Source of the DNA: Nematostella vectensis
Taxonomy: Eukaryota; Cnidaria; Anthozoa; Actiniaria; Edwardsiidae
Direction: 5' to 3'
NCBI RefSeq assembly: GCF_932526225.1
Contig: NC_064046.1
Span: 1,674,001 to 1,738,000 of the forward strand
Length of the DNA: 64,000 bases
Part shown: in pieces, positions 1-11,005 of the stretch
How positions within the stretch are numbered: position 1 is the first letter of the stretch
Layout of the letters: every line of letters begins with the position of its first letter
The notes under the pieces: generated by a model
The model's database searches: none
Told to the model about the DNA's origin: nothing
What the model saw: only the letters and a program-made list of their open reading frames with translations
Translations under genes and position numbers: made by a program

Positions 1-87
1 TTAGAAAAGAAAAACAACCAAAGTGAAAAACTTGTGTTCAGAAACTTTTCTTTACTCTTCAATTTTCAAATTTTGTTGTGGCTTAAA

Positions 88-223
88 TAGAGTGGTTTTC
101 AAAAACCCGTTAAATACTATTTACTTTATTTAGTACCAATACACTGTGATGTCTTTGTTCTCTTTTTTGGCTTTTCTATTACACTTTAACAATAAAATTG
201 TTTCACGTTTGAAAACCACTCTA
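88..223. mobile_element. Short TA-flanked foldback element (MITE)
   Basis: The ends are a perfect 16-bp inverted repeat: TAGAGTGGTTTTCAAA at 88 and its reverse complement ending at 223. The 136-bp interior has no ORF. TA at both ends fits a Tc1/mariner-type non-autonomous element, but the superfamily is inferred only from the ends. Confidence 0.6.
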
Positions 224-968
224 ATTTGAAGGCTTTTAATCCATGGGGTCTGGGCGTGGCCCGCGGCGCTCGTCCTCGCGCTATGGCCTGTCCCTCACGG
301 CAGCTCAAAGCTATGACTTTGATACTGGGATACAAAAAACTTAAGAACCTTGCCAGTCTAAAGATAACGTGGGATTTAAAGAAACTGCGATATTTAGTGT
401 TTCTCCCGAAAGAGCTATGCTTACCTTCTCAACAAATGGCCGGCGTTGCATCCTCCTAAAGTCGTCTCCAGATTTACAGGCCGGCCCTTGACGATCATTC
501 CGCCCTCTTCTACAACCAACTCCCCCAAATTCTGAAAGCTCCAAGACAAGACACGATAAGGGAAAACAGAACGCACGACACAAGTATCTTGCTTGACATG
601 TTGCCTTCTTGAAAGCTGAGAAGAGTTGACAAAACGGTTCTGGTACTCAGGTTCTGATACTCTTTAAAAGGAAATAATGTTTACTTGGTTGAGTAGGATC
701 GGATGTGCCAATGCAAACAATCAATTTACAAAATGCAATCTTTTAGCACCATGAAGTACCGTTATGCCTGAAGGAAGAATGCCAAAAGCTTTTTAGATTT
801 AAGGGGTGGGCGAAAAACAGCGCGCGGAAAACTGAGATCTAAAACAGCGCGCGGAAAATAGCGCAGCCGCTTCCAATCGTTTTCCAATGTCAGCGGTGGT
901 CGAGCTGAGCGGTTGGGTTTTTCCATCTCTCCGCATTTCAGCCTAAAGTTACATCGAAGTGCTTAGAC
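224..968. other. No gene seen; possible LINE 5' leader
   Basis: No convincing coding region. A short motif, AACAGCGCGCGGAAAA, occurs twice near 817-860, just before the LINE ORF. This may be part of the LINE 5' untranslated region, but no element boundary can be placed. Confidence 0.3.
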
Positions 969-3900
969 ATGACCTTCCGACTTTGTCTGTATATCTTGGC
1001 TATATCAATCTCTCTTCTGAAGTGTTCGGATGGGAAATATGAACCAACGCAGTCTTCATATTCGAACTTTTTTCCTGGACGGCTCGAAGTAAATTCAACA
1101 AACCTTGAAATCAGTCATCCGAGGTCAGCCTATACATTTACATATTTAAAGTTGCTGTCACGCCATCGTCACGGCAGAGTTACGGGCCCGGTCCTTGATA
1201 TCGCTTCGACAAAAGGAATCATCCAACTTCTTCTTATTATAGCAAACGACTGCTCAACACTAAACCCGGGGCCTATCAAGTTTCCGTGTGGTATCTGTGA
1301 GAAACCTACAAAATCTAACCAAAAAGCCATCGAATGTGAGGAATGTTGTTGTTGGTTCCATGCAAAATGTATTTGCATGAGTGCTCAATCGTACAACAAG
1401 TTGGGAAACGACTCCAAGCTAACTTGGATATGCAATCAATGTCTCTTTCCGAATTTCTCAACAACCTTCTTGCTAAAAGAAACAGAGTTTAACACAAATG
1501 CACAAGAAAACAGCTTTTCGTTGCTCGCAAATTCCACCAATAATACATCAATAAATTCTGACGCAGACGAATGTATGAACATCACCGCGGCTCCATTATT
1601 TACATCCAGTCCTCTCCCATCAACTCGTAGGGGCAAGATTAACAAGCTAAGATGCATGGAAATTAATTGTAATAGCATACTGAGTGCTGAACGCTCCGCT
1701 ATACTAAAGGCTCACGTTAATTTGCACGACCCTGACGTAATCTTCGGCTGCGAAAGTAAAATTACTTCGGCTACTCCAACTGGTGCTGTTTTTCCGCCTG
1801 ATTATACAGTATATCGGAACGAGCGCGTCAAAGAAGGAGGCGGAGGCGTTTTCTTGGCAATCAAATCTGATATAATATCCACTGAACTTACCAACTTAAC
1901 AACCGATCAGTTTGACGAGAGTGTGTGGGCCTCTGTAAAACTCAAGGGCAGGAAAGAGCTCTTGTTGTGCTCTTTTTACCGAGTTCCGAACAACTCGCCG
2001 TCTGCACTTGAAGTTCTCTCGAACGCAATCCTTGATGTCTTCAATAAGAACAGGAAATCACATCCAAATATTGTAATCTCTGGGGATTTCAACTGCGGAG
2101 ATATCAACTGGCTATCGGATCCACCCTTGCCGACTGCTGCCTCTACTGCTTCTCTTATGCGCAGATTGCTAACCCTTGTTAATGACTTTGCTTTTAGCCA
2201 ACATGTCACTGTTCCAACTCGTCGTGCTTCATTAAAGACCCTGGACTTGGTTCTGTCCTCCACCCCGGCTATGGTGTCAGATGTCGACACTTCTCCTGGT
2301 ATGAGCGATCATGACATTGTGACTTTTAGCATTACTCTTTGCCCTCGTAGATCTGTAAGACCACCTCATCGAGTTTATTTGTTCGACAAGGCAAATTGGG
2401 ATGGCTTTCGACAGCATGTTACATCGATCAGCAATGTCTTCATGAAATCTTGTAATTCCCGCTCAGTGGAAGAAAATTGGTCCTGTTTTAAAAATAGCAT
2501 TCATTCAGGAATTGACTTATTTGTACCATCTAAAATGACCAAGAAGAAGCCAGACTTGCCATGGATGACTAGCTCCATCAAACGCCAAATGAGAAAGCGC
2601 GAACGTCTGTTTAAGAAAGCCAAGCGTAACCGGTCGCCATCTGCCTGGTCCGATTATAGGCACCAGCGAAACAAGGTTACAAAAGCCTTGCGCGCAGCTC
2701 ATGACACTTATCTCAATGACGTCATCGGTGGAAATCTCACAGCTAACCCGAAGAAATTCTGGGGGTACGTGAGGAACTGCCGCTCCGAGGGCCAAGGTAT
2801 TCCAGCCTTGCGTTCAGACGATTCGATCCATGTGTCTCCCAAGGATAAAGCAGAAGTCCTTAATCAGCGTTTCCAAAATGCGTTCACACGTGACAATGGC
2901 TGTATCCCTGATTTAGGACAACCCTTGTTCGCTGCGATAAATGACATCACCTTCACAGTCCCAGGTGTACGTAAGCAACTGGAACTCCTCAATGTCTCCA
3001 AAGCGACTGGTCCCGATGGTCTTCCTGCCCGTGTTCTCCGTGATCTGTCAACCGAAATATCAGACATGTTGACATTTATATTCCATCAAAGCTATGCCAA
3101 TGGAGAGCTTCCTAATGACTGGCTTATAGCAAGGGTGACCCCGGTCTATAAAAAGGGCGCGAAGAGCGATCCTGGCAACTATCGACCAATTTCGCTAACA
3201 TGCTTGGCCTGCAAAGTCATGGAGCATGTAGTTCTAAGTCATCTAAACAAGCACCTTGCTGCGCATAACATTATATCCAATCTACAACATGGTTTTCGTG
3301 CAGGTTTTTCCTGCGAGACGCAGTTAATCCTAGCGGTACATGACTGGGCTTCGATCCTTAATAAACATGGCCAAGTAGATGTTCTTCTGTTAGATTTCCA
3401 AAAGCCTTTTGATAAAGTTTCGCACTCGAAGCTACAGCAAAAGCTTAAGCTCTATGGCATCTCCGGAAAGACTCTGTCCTGGTTATCTGCTTTCTTAACA
3501 AATCGTTCGCAGTTTGTTGCCGTCGATGGTGCAAAATCTAACGCGGTACCCGTTACATCAGGTGTGCCCCAGGGCACCGTCCTCGGGCCAACACTCTTCC
3601 TCCTATTTATCAATGATATTGCTGATTCTCTAGATTCACAGATGCGGTTATTCGCGGATGATGCCATTGTCTATCGCCAGGTTGACTCGGTCGATGATCA
3701 TCAAGTCCTTCAACATGACCTCGACAATCTCTCTGATTGGTCTGATACCTGGCAGATGGCCTTTAACGTCTCCAAATGCCATCTGTTATCCGTCACTAAC
3801 AAACGCAACCCAAGCCTGCATGAATATGAGATTAACTCTCAAATACTATCTTCTGTTGACTCCCATGATTATCTGGGCGTGCGCTGTTCTCGCGACCTAC

Positions 3901-4487
3901 GATGGGGGAGCCACTGCTCTAAGATCGCAAGCAGTGCTAGCAGTACACTAGGTATAATCAGGAGAACCCTTAAACCATGCTCAAGAGAGGTTAAAGAACG
4001 TGCCTATATGACATTAGTCAGGCCTAAACTTGAATATGCCGCCGCTGTGTGGAATCCGTACACCACCAAGGATGTTTCCCTCCTCGAGCAGGTACAAAAA
4101 AGCGCCGCGCGATTTGTAACTTCCAACTACAATTATAAAGCCAGCACTACAGAAATGGTTGAGTCTCTAGGTTGGGACACTCTGGAAACAAGACGCCTCA
4201 TGCTGCAACTATCAATGTTTTTTAAGATCAAAAACAACATAGTCAAAATCCCATTCCCGACAAGCATCCAAGAGAACACAAGAACATCCAGAAGGACAGA
4301 TATAAGCTATAGACAGTTGCAAGCAAACGTAAATGCGTTTGGCATGTCCTTCATACCAAGAACAATAAGAACTTGGAACTTGGTATCTGGCGACATTGCG
4401 GCCCTGCCATCCTTACAGCTCTTTCAGGCCGCCGCCTTGCCTGCGTTAAGATCCAAGCAGGCCCCTGGCTATATGCGCCGCCTCTAG
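969..4487 (+). CDS. LINE polyprotein: PHD finger, APE endonuclease, reverse transcriptase
   Basis: This 1172-aa protein would nick target DNA and copy the element RNA into the nick. An N-terminal hydrophobic stretch is followed by a PHD-like Cys/His finger (about residues 107-158, starting CGICEK). The APE-type endonuclease (about 225-460) shows INCNS, CES, SGDFNC (371-376) and SDHD (446-449). The reverse transcriptase (about 665-930) shows ATGPDG, GVPQGTVLGP and the catalytic FADD (895-898). The motif usually written DFSKAFD reads DFQKPFD here (from 809). No frameshift or stop is present, so the copy may be active. The PHD finger lies in the same ORF as the enzyme domains, whereas CR1 relatives often carry it in a separate ORF1. 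Confidence 0.92.
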   Translation: MTFRLCLYILAISISLLKCSDGKYEPTQSSYSNFFPGRLEVNSTNLEISHPRSAYTFTYLKLLSRHRHGRVTGPVLDIASTKGIIQLLLIIANDCSTLNPGPIKFPCGICEKPTKSNQKAIECEECCCWFHAKCICMSAQSYNKLGNDSKLTWICNQCLFPNFSTTFLLKETEFNTNAQENSFSLLANSTNNTSINSDADECMNITAAPLFTSSPLPSTRRGKINKLRCMEINCNSILSAERSAILKAHVNLHDPDVIFGCESKITSATPTGAVFPPDYTVYRNERVKEGGGGVFLAIKSDIISTELTNLTTDQFDESVWASVKLKGRKELLLCSFYRVPNNSPSALEVLSNAILDVFNKNRKSHPNIVISGDFNCGDINWLSDPPLPTAASTASLMRRLLTLVNDFAFSQHVTVPTRRASLKTLDLVLSSTPAMVSDVDTSPGMSDHDIVTFSITLCPRRSVRPPHRVYLFDKANWDGFRQHVTSISNVFMKSCNSRSVEENWSCFKNSIHSGIDLFVPSKMTKKKPDLPWMTSSIKRQMRKRERLFKKAKRNRSPSAWSDYRHQRNKVTKALRAAHDTYLNDVIGGNLTANPKKFWGYVRNCRSEGQGIPALRSDDSIHVSPKDKAEVLNQRFQNAFTRDNGCIPDLGQPLFAAINDITFTVPGVRKQLELLNVSKATGPDGLPARVLRDLSTEISDMLTFIFHQSYANGELPNDWLIARVTPVYKKGAKSDPGNYRPISLTCLACKVMEHVVLSHLNKHLAAHNIISNLQHGFRAGFSCETQLILAVHDWASILNKHGQVDVLLLDFQKPFDKVSHSKLQQKLKLYGISGKTLSWLSAFLTNRSQFVAVDGAKSNAVPVTSGVPQGTVLGPTLFLLFINDIADSLDSQMRLFADDAIVYRQVDSVDDHQVLQHDLDNLSDWSDTWQMAFNVSKCHLLSVTNKRNPSLHEYEINSQILSSVDSHDYLGVRCSRDLRWGSHCSKIASSASSTLGIIRRTLKPCSREVKERAYMTLVRPKLEYAAAVWNPYTTKDVSLLEQVQKSAARFVTSNYNYKASTTEMVESLGWDTLETRRLMLQLSMFFKIKNNIVKIPFPTSIQENTRTSRRTDISYRQLQANVNAFGMSFIPRTIRTWNLVSGDIAALPSLQLFQAAALPALRSKQAPGYMRRL

Positions 4488-4539
4488 CCAGGGTACACCA
4501 TCCCCCCTTTGCGTTAGCGAAAGCTATAAAAGGTTATAA

Positions 4540-4637
4540 ACTTTAAGACTTTAAGACTTTAAGACTTTAAGACTTTAAGACTTTAAGACTTTAAGACTTT
4601 AAGACTTTAAGACTTTAAGACTTTAAGACTTTAAGAC
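4540..4637 (+). repeat. (ACTTTAAG)n LINE tail
   Basis: About twelve near-perfect copies of the octamer directly follow the LINE 3' UTR. This is the expected 3' end of a CR1/L2-type element. Confidence 0.9.
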
Positions 4638-6455
4638 AATGTTGTGTGTTCTGTTATCTGTCATTGAAGGAAGCGCATTGAGAGTCTTGTGAATTATATT
4701 AATTCCAAGTACTTGTTAAACACTTTTTAGATACTCTGCTTTTACAAATTTGTGTAATGGCAAGTGATATGTGCTGGTTAACCTGGTTTTTAACCAAACA
4801 GGCCACAATGTGGTAAAAATGTCTAATTACATTTGTTTTCTATTAAAAAGTAGACCTTTATAGATATGATTTTTGCATAGGATATGGAAGATCCTTTGAC
4901 GGATACCTTTTGATAGTATAGCTCGTCTGATCTTTTTCTAATGCTTTTTTTTTACACTTTTAAATACGCACTCGTTAGGGTCCGCGCCCGGTCGGGGGAC
5001 TGGGATTAGAAGAGGCGCCGTCATATTGTTCAGTATCTCAAAATTTGCCCAAATCCGCAGTGCCATTTGTCGCTTTTTCTTAAAGCCACAGATCTGTCTT
5101 TTACATATGCAATAAAACAACTATCCCCAACTATCCTGTTATGCTGTGTCTCATGATATGAATTGCTATATATTTTGAGAAATAGCTTTCGACGCGAAGC
5201 TGACATTTGGTAAACATGCGAGGTTTTCGATGGACGGCACTCTCTGACGCACGGGGATCCTGTGGAACTTTTCCTTTTATGGGATGGATCCCGGTCACTC
5301 TGCTATTGTTCTAAGGCACTGGGGCATAGCCAAGGAATGAACTTCACTGACAAGAGAGTTTCCCGCCAGTTGGAGGACTTTCGCTCGGTTTTTCGGCGTT
5401 TTGAAAGTTTTAATCACACGAAAAGAGTGCCTGGGAGAGCAATCTCCTTAGGAAACTGGTAAGAGTGACTTTATTAATCTTTGTAGTTTTCATTTTCTTA
5501 ATTATAAATGTAATTTTAGGGGCGGATCCACCCCAAAATCTTTATTTTTCCAGGCGCTCGGCGAAAGCATCTCCATCATGGCGGCTGCGGGTGGTACTGT
5601 CTGCGGGGGTTATGCCGCAATGCAGCCGTGTTTAATAGATAAGTGTGATTTTATTGCATTGTTAAAGGAAAATAAAAGCCTCCTAGTTGGAATAAGGAGT
5701 CACGAGTTTGCTTTGGGTTTTGGGGGAAACTTTTTGAAGTAATCGAGTCCAATGTTGTTGATAGATGTTATGGGACTCAAGAGTCCCTTGTTCGAAAATC
5801 TCAACCTCCCGTCAAAGATTTCAAACCCGCCTAAAGAAAAGAGTTTTTTTCAGCAAAAACGAGGGTGTCTGCCGTAATATAGATTAATTTTACGAAAAAT
5901 TGATGGACCAGAAGTGTGCACCTTTCATTTGTTTGAGGACTGTATTTTAAAAAAAATAATAGAGATTTCTTTAGTTGATTAAAGTAATTGCAGTATGTTT
6001 TCTTTCTTTTGTATCAGCATGATCAGTGAAACAGGCAGGTACCACTGGTGCTGTCAAAGGTCTTGTGAGTTCATAACTGACATCTGACTATTTCCATTTT
6101 TGCTTGGTCCTTGTACAATTTGTACAACTTGTACAATCTATCAAAACTTAAAACTATTAAATATGGAATGAACATGTGTCTGCATTATATAAACTATCAT
6201 AACTCATCATTATTATAGAATATTTTTATGCTATTAGGACAAAAGTAGTGAGGATGGATAGATTCTCAGACAATTCTGAAAGGTTATGTGGTGACCTGCT
6301 CTTTAAGGGTGCTTATGAGGAATCTTTAAGGTCATGCTTAAATAAGCTATAAAAATACAGGGTTAACACATTTTTATTTTCAACCAAATTCTATTATCTG
6401 GCTGATATAAAGTATGATTTAACAAATAGTAAAGGGTACTCAACCGTTCCTTTTG
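4638..6455. other. No supported gene
   Basis: Only short ORFs without recognisable domains are present. A 66-codon ORF at 5262-5462 overlaps a good splice donor (GTAAGAG at 5459), and a GC-richer patch lies at 5570-5630, so a 5' exon of an unknown gene cannot be excluded. Nothing else supports one. Confidence 0.3.
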
Positions 6456-6763
6456 GTTGCCATGGCAACCATTAACTGAAGGCAATACCTGGCCAATACT
6501 TTGAACTACTTCAGATTGGGAAGTCAATATCATGATTACCTACTATGCTAGAGCAATTAGTCATTTGCAATTATTATGGGTAATTTCAGTTTGTTACCAT
6601 GGTAACGGTGTCAAAATGTTAATATGCACCTGTAATTGGTCATTTAGCAGTTGTCGGGTACATTAGTAGTAACAAGAAATAAACTTTTTCATAAAAAAGT
6701 ACTTTTGTTTGTTAAAATTTGCGTTTTCACCCTTGGTGGCGTCACATTTGTTACCATAGTAAC
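6456..6763. promoter_or_regulatory. Cluster of three X-box palindromes (RFX-type sites)
   Basis: Three 14-bp palindromes lie within 310 bp: GTTGCCATGGCAAC (6456-6469), GTTACCATGGTAAC (6593-6606) and GTTACCATAGTAAC (6750-6763). All match the RFX X-box consensus GTNRCC(N0-3)RGYAAC; the third has one mismatch between its arms. The surrounding AT-rich sequence looks like a dispersed repeat, so the sites may belong to a repeat family and not to a gene promoter. No nearby gene start is recognised. Confidence 0.5.
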
Positions 6764-7170
6764 CAACTTTCGATATTTGTCGAAAGCTCTCATGACAACC
6801 AAGCAATCCTGAAAATTTGATCAAAATCCATTGGCCTATTCAAAAGTTATGACTAAATATTTAATATTCCCATATTGCTAAGTTTCATCACAATGGTGCC
6901 ATCACAGTATAGGCTGTTTGTAACTAAAATAGGCGATATTTCATCTAATTATATGCCATATTTTGGCACCTTTATAAAATAATAACTTTTGAACCAAAGG
7001 TGCTACAGAGATGGGGGTGGTATCAAAATGCTCAGAGTGGTGAGTTCTTGAAGATATATGCATCAACATCGATGGGTGAATTTATCCAATTTTTAGTTTG
7101 ACATCCCTACACTTGTTGAAAAAGTAAACGTTTGAGTCAAGATGAAAATACTTCTATAAAATTGGCATAC

Positions 7171-7203
7171 CGACATAAAAAAGCATGTTTCTTTTTTATG
7201 TCG
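7171..7203. repeat. Perfect 13-bp inverted repeat
   Basis: CGACATAAAAAAG is followed after 7 bases by its exact reverse complement. It could be a hairpin or the edge of a small foldback element. No associated gene is recognised. Confidence 0.6.
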
Positions 7204-7749
7204 TTATGTCACAGGTAACCCAAGCACTCGGTTTGTAATCTAGTACGCAAGAGAATTTGTATAGTGGTGAAAAAAAAAAATGGAAAATTAAAGAAAAAAT
7301 ATTCCATAGTGGACTCACTTTATTCTTGTCTCTTGGGATCTCTCCTGAATACTATGGGACCATTTTACTCAATCGTTCCCCCTTTCACCCATACAAGACG
7401 AGTAATAGAGAGAATTAGTAATTACTTACTGCTTGTAAATGCTCTTATTAACATGTCTGAGATCTATAATAAGACGTTTCTTGCCGCTGGACTGGACAGA
7501 AACTGATAAAGGATTGATGATTTCTGGTTTATAGGTAATTTCTTCTACGCAATGATTAGAAATAAGCTCTTTGATGGCTTCGTTAACAAAAGATGCGTGT
7601 TTAAACGCCGACGAGTTGTTTTTACCAACAAAAGGACCTGGAATGTTAAGAAAAGGAATCTTATATCCAACAACGATAATGTCAAGGATAAAGCTAGATG
7701 CGCCTATAGATTTTCAAAATTCTATAAATTTGATTAATCTACCTCTGAC

Positions 7750-7750
<1 letters not shown>

Positions 7751-7842
<92 letters not shown>

Positions 7843-7930
7843 GACTTTATTTAAAGAGGAAGCACTTAATAGCCAATTGGCTAATAACCTTGTGGCCCTC
7901 ACCAAAAATATTACATACAAAAAATTATAG
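7751..7930 (-). mobile_element. LINE/SINE 3' end fragment with (TTA)n tail
   Basis: Read on the minus strand, about 80 bp containing TTAAATAAAGTCT runs straight into a 90-bp (TTA)n microsatellite (7751-7841). The layout resembles a retroelement 3' terminus. A related sequence with a different tail lies at 31261-31343. Confidence 0.5.
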
Positions 7931-8048
7931 GAAACTGGTTTTGCAAACATTCAGAGGACAACTCGAAACTTTCGGCACAAGAAGGAAAAAAATCGTTACT
8001 AAATAAACTAGAATTCACTACACCTTGATCTCCATCGCTGTCATACAG

Positions 8049-8671
8049 TCAGGTTGACTTCGGTGTTGAGCTCTCATTTCTCCAATGACCAGCTTTCCCA
8101 CAGCTATAACAGTTACCGGGGCGAACACCTCGAGTCTTGATGGCTGAAGAACTGGCGCCAACTTGACCGGCTTGCCGATTTTGGATCACTGGGATGGGAT
8201 TCGAGTTCTGTCGGTTAAACGAAGCCCCCAAACGACCTTTTTGGAAACTAGTCGGCTTCTTAGCGGCCTCTTTACGCTGTAATTTGACCCTCAACCCTGC
8301 TTTAAAGATTCGTTTTTCATCATCAGAATCGTCAGCGAGCCCAACCATACTCGGATTTGTCTGCTAGAAGAATGTGTTTCTGACGCTCTTGTATAAGAGT
8401 CTCACCTTTTTTTTATTTCTTCCAAGGCCTTGGGAATCGAGTTTTCCTTGATGTGTTCTTCTACGCCGGAGAACGAATCCATTAGTTTAGAGTTAAATTT
8501 GAATTGGTCTTCATTGGCCTACTTCTTAAACTTTCTTGGTTCTTCATACTTCATTTCTTTTAGTTGTAGATCCACTGAGCAATCTAACATTTTTTGCATC
8601 GAAGCTAGAAGAGTGGTATTGTTAGCTGAGATCTGCTCTGAAATAAGGTCCGCGACCTTGTCCTTATCCAT
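8049..8671 (-). pseudogene. Decayed gag-like gene of a retroelement
   Basis: On the minus strand an ATG at 8671 opens a coiled-coil-like gag N-terminus. It is broken by an in-frame stop after about 50 codons, and further stops and a frameshift follow before the last open segment (8348-8049). That segment is rich in Lys/Arg and carries a zinc knuckle (from CYSCGKAGHW) in which the final Cys of CX2CX4HX4C is Ser. The acidic ADDSDDEK motif is, as I recall, common in gag-like proteins of cnidarian retroelements (DIRS/YR-like or LTR). No polymerase remains next to it. Confidence 0.6.
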
Positions 8672-8690
8672 AATGGAAAGTGAAAGTTTT

Positions 8691-8860
8691 CAAAAGTCAA
8701 TATCGCTCAAATTGGAGAGCTGGAGTGACACTAACACGCTAGTCTCCCCTTATATACTCCCTCCCATACTGCACTCACAAGCCCACGTGTTATTCACGTG
8801 CCGTCAAAATAAACATTTCTGCCTCTATCATTACATTCCATCGGCGGAAATGTATTATTC
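8691..8860 (-). repeat. Terminal repeat of the gag-bearing retroelement
   Basis: These 170 bp lie directly upstream of the gag start. They match 36318-36580 in the same orientation over almost their whole length, including a block with ACATTTCTGCCTCTATCATT. The shared block beside gag suggests a long terminal repeat or other terminal repeat. Confidence 0.6.
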
Positions 8861-9363
8861 GAACCAGTGGCGTCGGAAGGGGGGGAGGGGAGGGGGCTGT
8901 AGCTACTTTTGTAAAAAGTATTAGAATAAGGATGCTGAGCAAAACCCGCAATCAAAATAGACAGGGTACATTAATCTATCAAGTATATTTACAAAGTTTG
9001 AATCTTTCGTATTTCACGATCTACGTCACTACTAAGCTCTCGAATTTGTTTATCATTGGTGACCGCAAATCAGCTAGTGGTCATTGCAAATTTAATAAAA
9101 TGATATCAACTAAAATAAAGCGTTTCATTTGTACTGGCACTTTTACCTGTGGTTCATTCTTTGTCTAAGTACATGTTTTTATAAACATTGTGCTGCCCTA
9201 ATAACATACAAAAATAAAACGTTGCAATGTCTAAAGAGCCTTAGCCAGACATACCTTTGTTATTGTTTATTATTATTATTTAATGTATATTTAATGTATA
9301 TTATTATTGTTTATTGTTTTTTTGTTATTGTTTATTTTTTTTTTGTTTATTGTTTATTCTCCT
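8861..9363. other. AT-rich spacer, no gene seen
   Basis: The region begins with a G-rich run (8880-8900) and ends in T-rich low-complexity sequence. No ORF with recognisable content is present. Confidence 0.4.
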
Positions 9364-11005
9364 ACACAAATTAACAGTGCTATTCCAATCGCTCTGGGAA
9401 AGTGAGACCCTCCCGCAAGATTTTAAAGATGCCACAATCGTCCACATCTACAAGAGAAAGGGCAACAAGCGATCTTGTGACAACCATAGAGGGATTTCAC
9501 TTCTCTCCATCGCTGCAAAGATCTTTGCCCGACTGCTTCTCAATCGTCTCCTCAAACACCTTGAGCAAGGCCATCTCCCTGAGAGCCAATGCGGTTTCCG
9601 TGCAGGTCGAGGAACTGTTGATATGATCTTTGCTGCACGTCAGATTCAGGAGAAAAGTGTGGAACAAAATCAAGATCTCTATACCACTTTTGTAGATTTA
9701 ACAAAAGCGTTCGACACTGTGAGCAGAGAGGGACTGTGGAAAATCATGGCGAAGTTCGGCTGCCCCGAGAGGTTCATAAAGATTGTTAGACAATTTCACG
9801 ATGGGATGATGGCCCGTGTTCTTGATGATGGAAATACCTCTGCCCCTTTTCAAGTGTCAAATGGAGTCAAGCAAGGTTGTGTCCTTGCCCCTACACTGTT
9901 TAGTTTGATGTTCTCTGCAATGCTGACCGATGCCTTCAGGGAGACACCCCTAGGCATCCCCATCAGGTATAGGTGTGATGGAAAGCTGTTCAACCTACGA
10001 CGTCTGAAGGCCGTCACTAGAGTCAAAGAGACTGTGATTCGTGACCTGCTTTTTGCTGATGACTGTGCCCTCAACGCCGTCAATGAGCATGACATGCAAC
10101 AGGAAATGGACGCTTTCTCATCCGCCTGTGACAACTTTGGCCTCACCATCAGTATCAAGAAGACTGAAGTGATGTATCAGCCCGCCCCAGGAAAACCATA
10201 TCAGGAACCAAACATCACAGTTAAGGGGCAGCGACTTCAAGATGTAGAAAACTTCACCTACCTCGGCAGCACTCTCTCCCGCAACGCCAACATCGATGCA
10301 GAAATCAACAACCGCATCGCGAAGGCAAGCAGTGCCTTTGGGAGATTGAGGAAGTCAGTCTGGGAACGCAGAGGCATCTCACAATGCACCAAGATCAAAG
10401 TGTACAGAGCAGTCGTCTTAACAACACTTCTCTATGGCTGCGAAACTTGGACCATCTACAGAAGACATGAGAAACTTCTCCAGCAGTTCCATCTCCGCTG
10501 TCTCAGAAACATCCTAAATATCCGCTGGCAGGATAGAATCACAAACACTGAGGTTCTGGAGAGAGCAAACCTCCCCAGCGTCATTACCACCATGCGCAAA
10601 GCTCAGACACGATGGGCAGGACACGTCTGCCGTATGTCAGACTCCAGAATACCCAAACAGCTGTTGTACGGTGAACTAAGCCGTGGAAGCAGGAAAGTTG
10701 GAGGCCAGCGCAAACGCTATAAAGACTGCATCAAATCACATCTGAAAGACTTCAATATCGACGTTTCAACGTGGGAAACTGCAGCATCTGACAGACCGAT
10801 TTGGCGTAATCTGATTCACAAAGGTGCCATCCACTCAGAAAATAAACGCTCCAACGCAGCCAAAAACAAACGCCAAAAACGCAAGGCTAGAGCTGACCAA
10901 CCTACCAATATGACCCCCTCTTACTGGTGTCCGACTTGTGGAAGGGGTTTTCTTGCACGAATTGGCCTTATAAGCCACCTGCGGATTCATCCCTCCGCCC
11001 CTTAG
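9364..11005 (+). CDS. 5'-truncated LINE reverse transcriptase with C-terminal zinc finger
   Basis: About 547 codons are open. Reverse transcriptase motifs appear in order: NHRGISLLS, CGFRAGRGT, FVDLTKAFDTV, GVKQGCVLAP and the catalytic FADD (codons about 10052-10063). The C-terminal half has the LINE connector (YLGSTLS, YGCETW, RWAGHVCRM), and the protein ends in a C2H2 finger (starting CPTCGRGF). No endonuclease domain precedes it: homology starts abruptly at about 9364 after T-rich sequence, so this is a typical 5'-truncated insertion without a native start codon. The RT is of the RTE-like/'craniofacial development protein 2-like' kind by motif resemblance. The lack of stops suggests a young copy. 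Confidence 0.85.

Larger units (their letters stand above)
969..4637 (+). mobile_element. Near-complete non-LTR retrotransposon (CR1/L2-like)
   Basis: The element has one long uninterrupted ORF (969-4487), a short 3' UTR, and a tail of about twelve 8-bp ACTTTAAG repeats (4540-4637). Termination in a short tandem repeat instead of poly(A) is typical of the CR1/L2 group. The 5' end is not defined. The absence of stops in 1172 codons suggests recent insertion. Clade assignment rests on architecture and tail, not on a phylogeny. Confidence 0.85.

Noticed and set aside
5262-5462. 66-aa ORF near a GTAAGAG donor
   Set aside because: No domain, no downstream exon found; too weak to call.
7571-7950. 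Poly-isoleucine ORFs
   Set aside because: Translations of the (TAA)n microsatellite.
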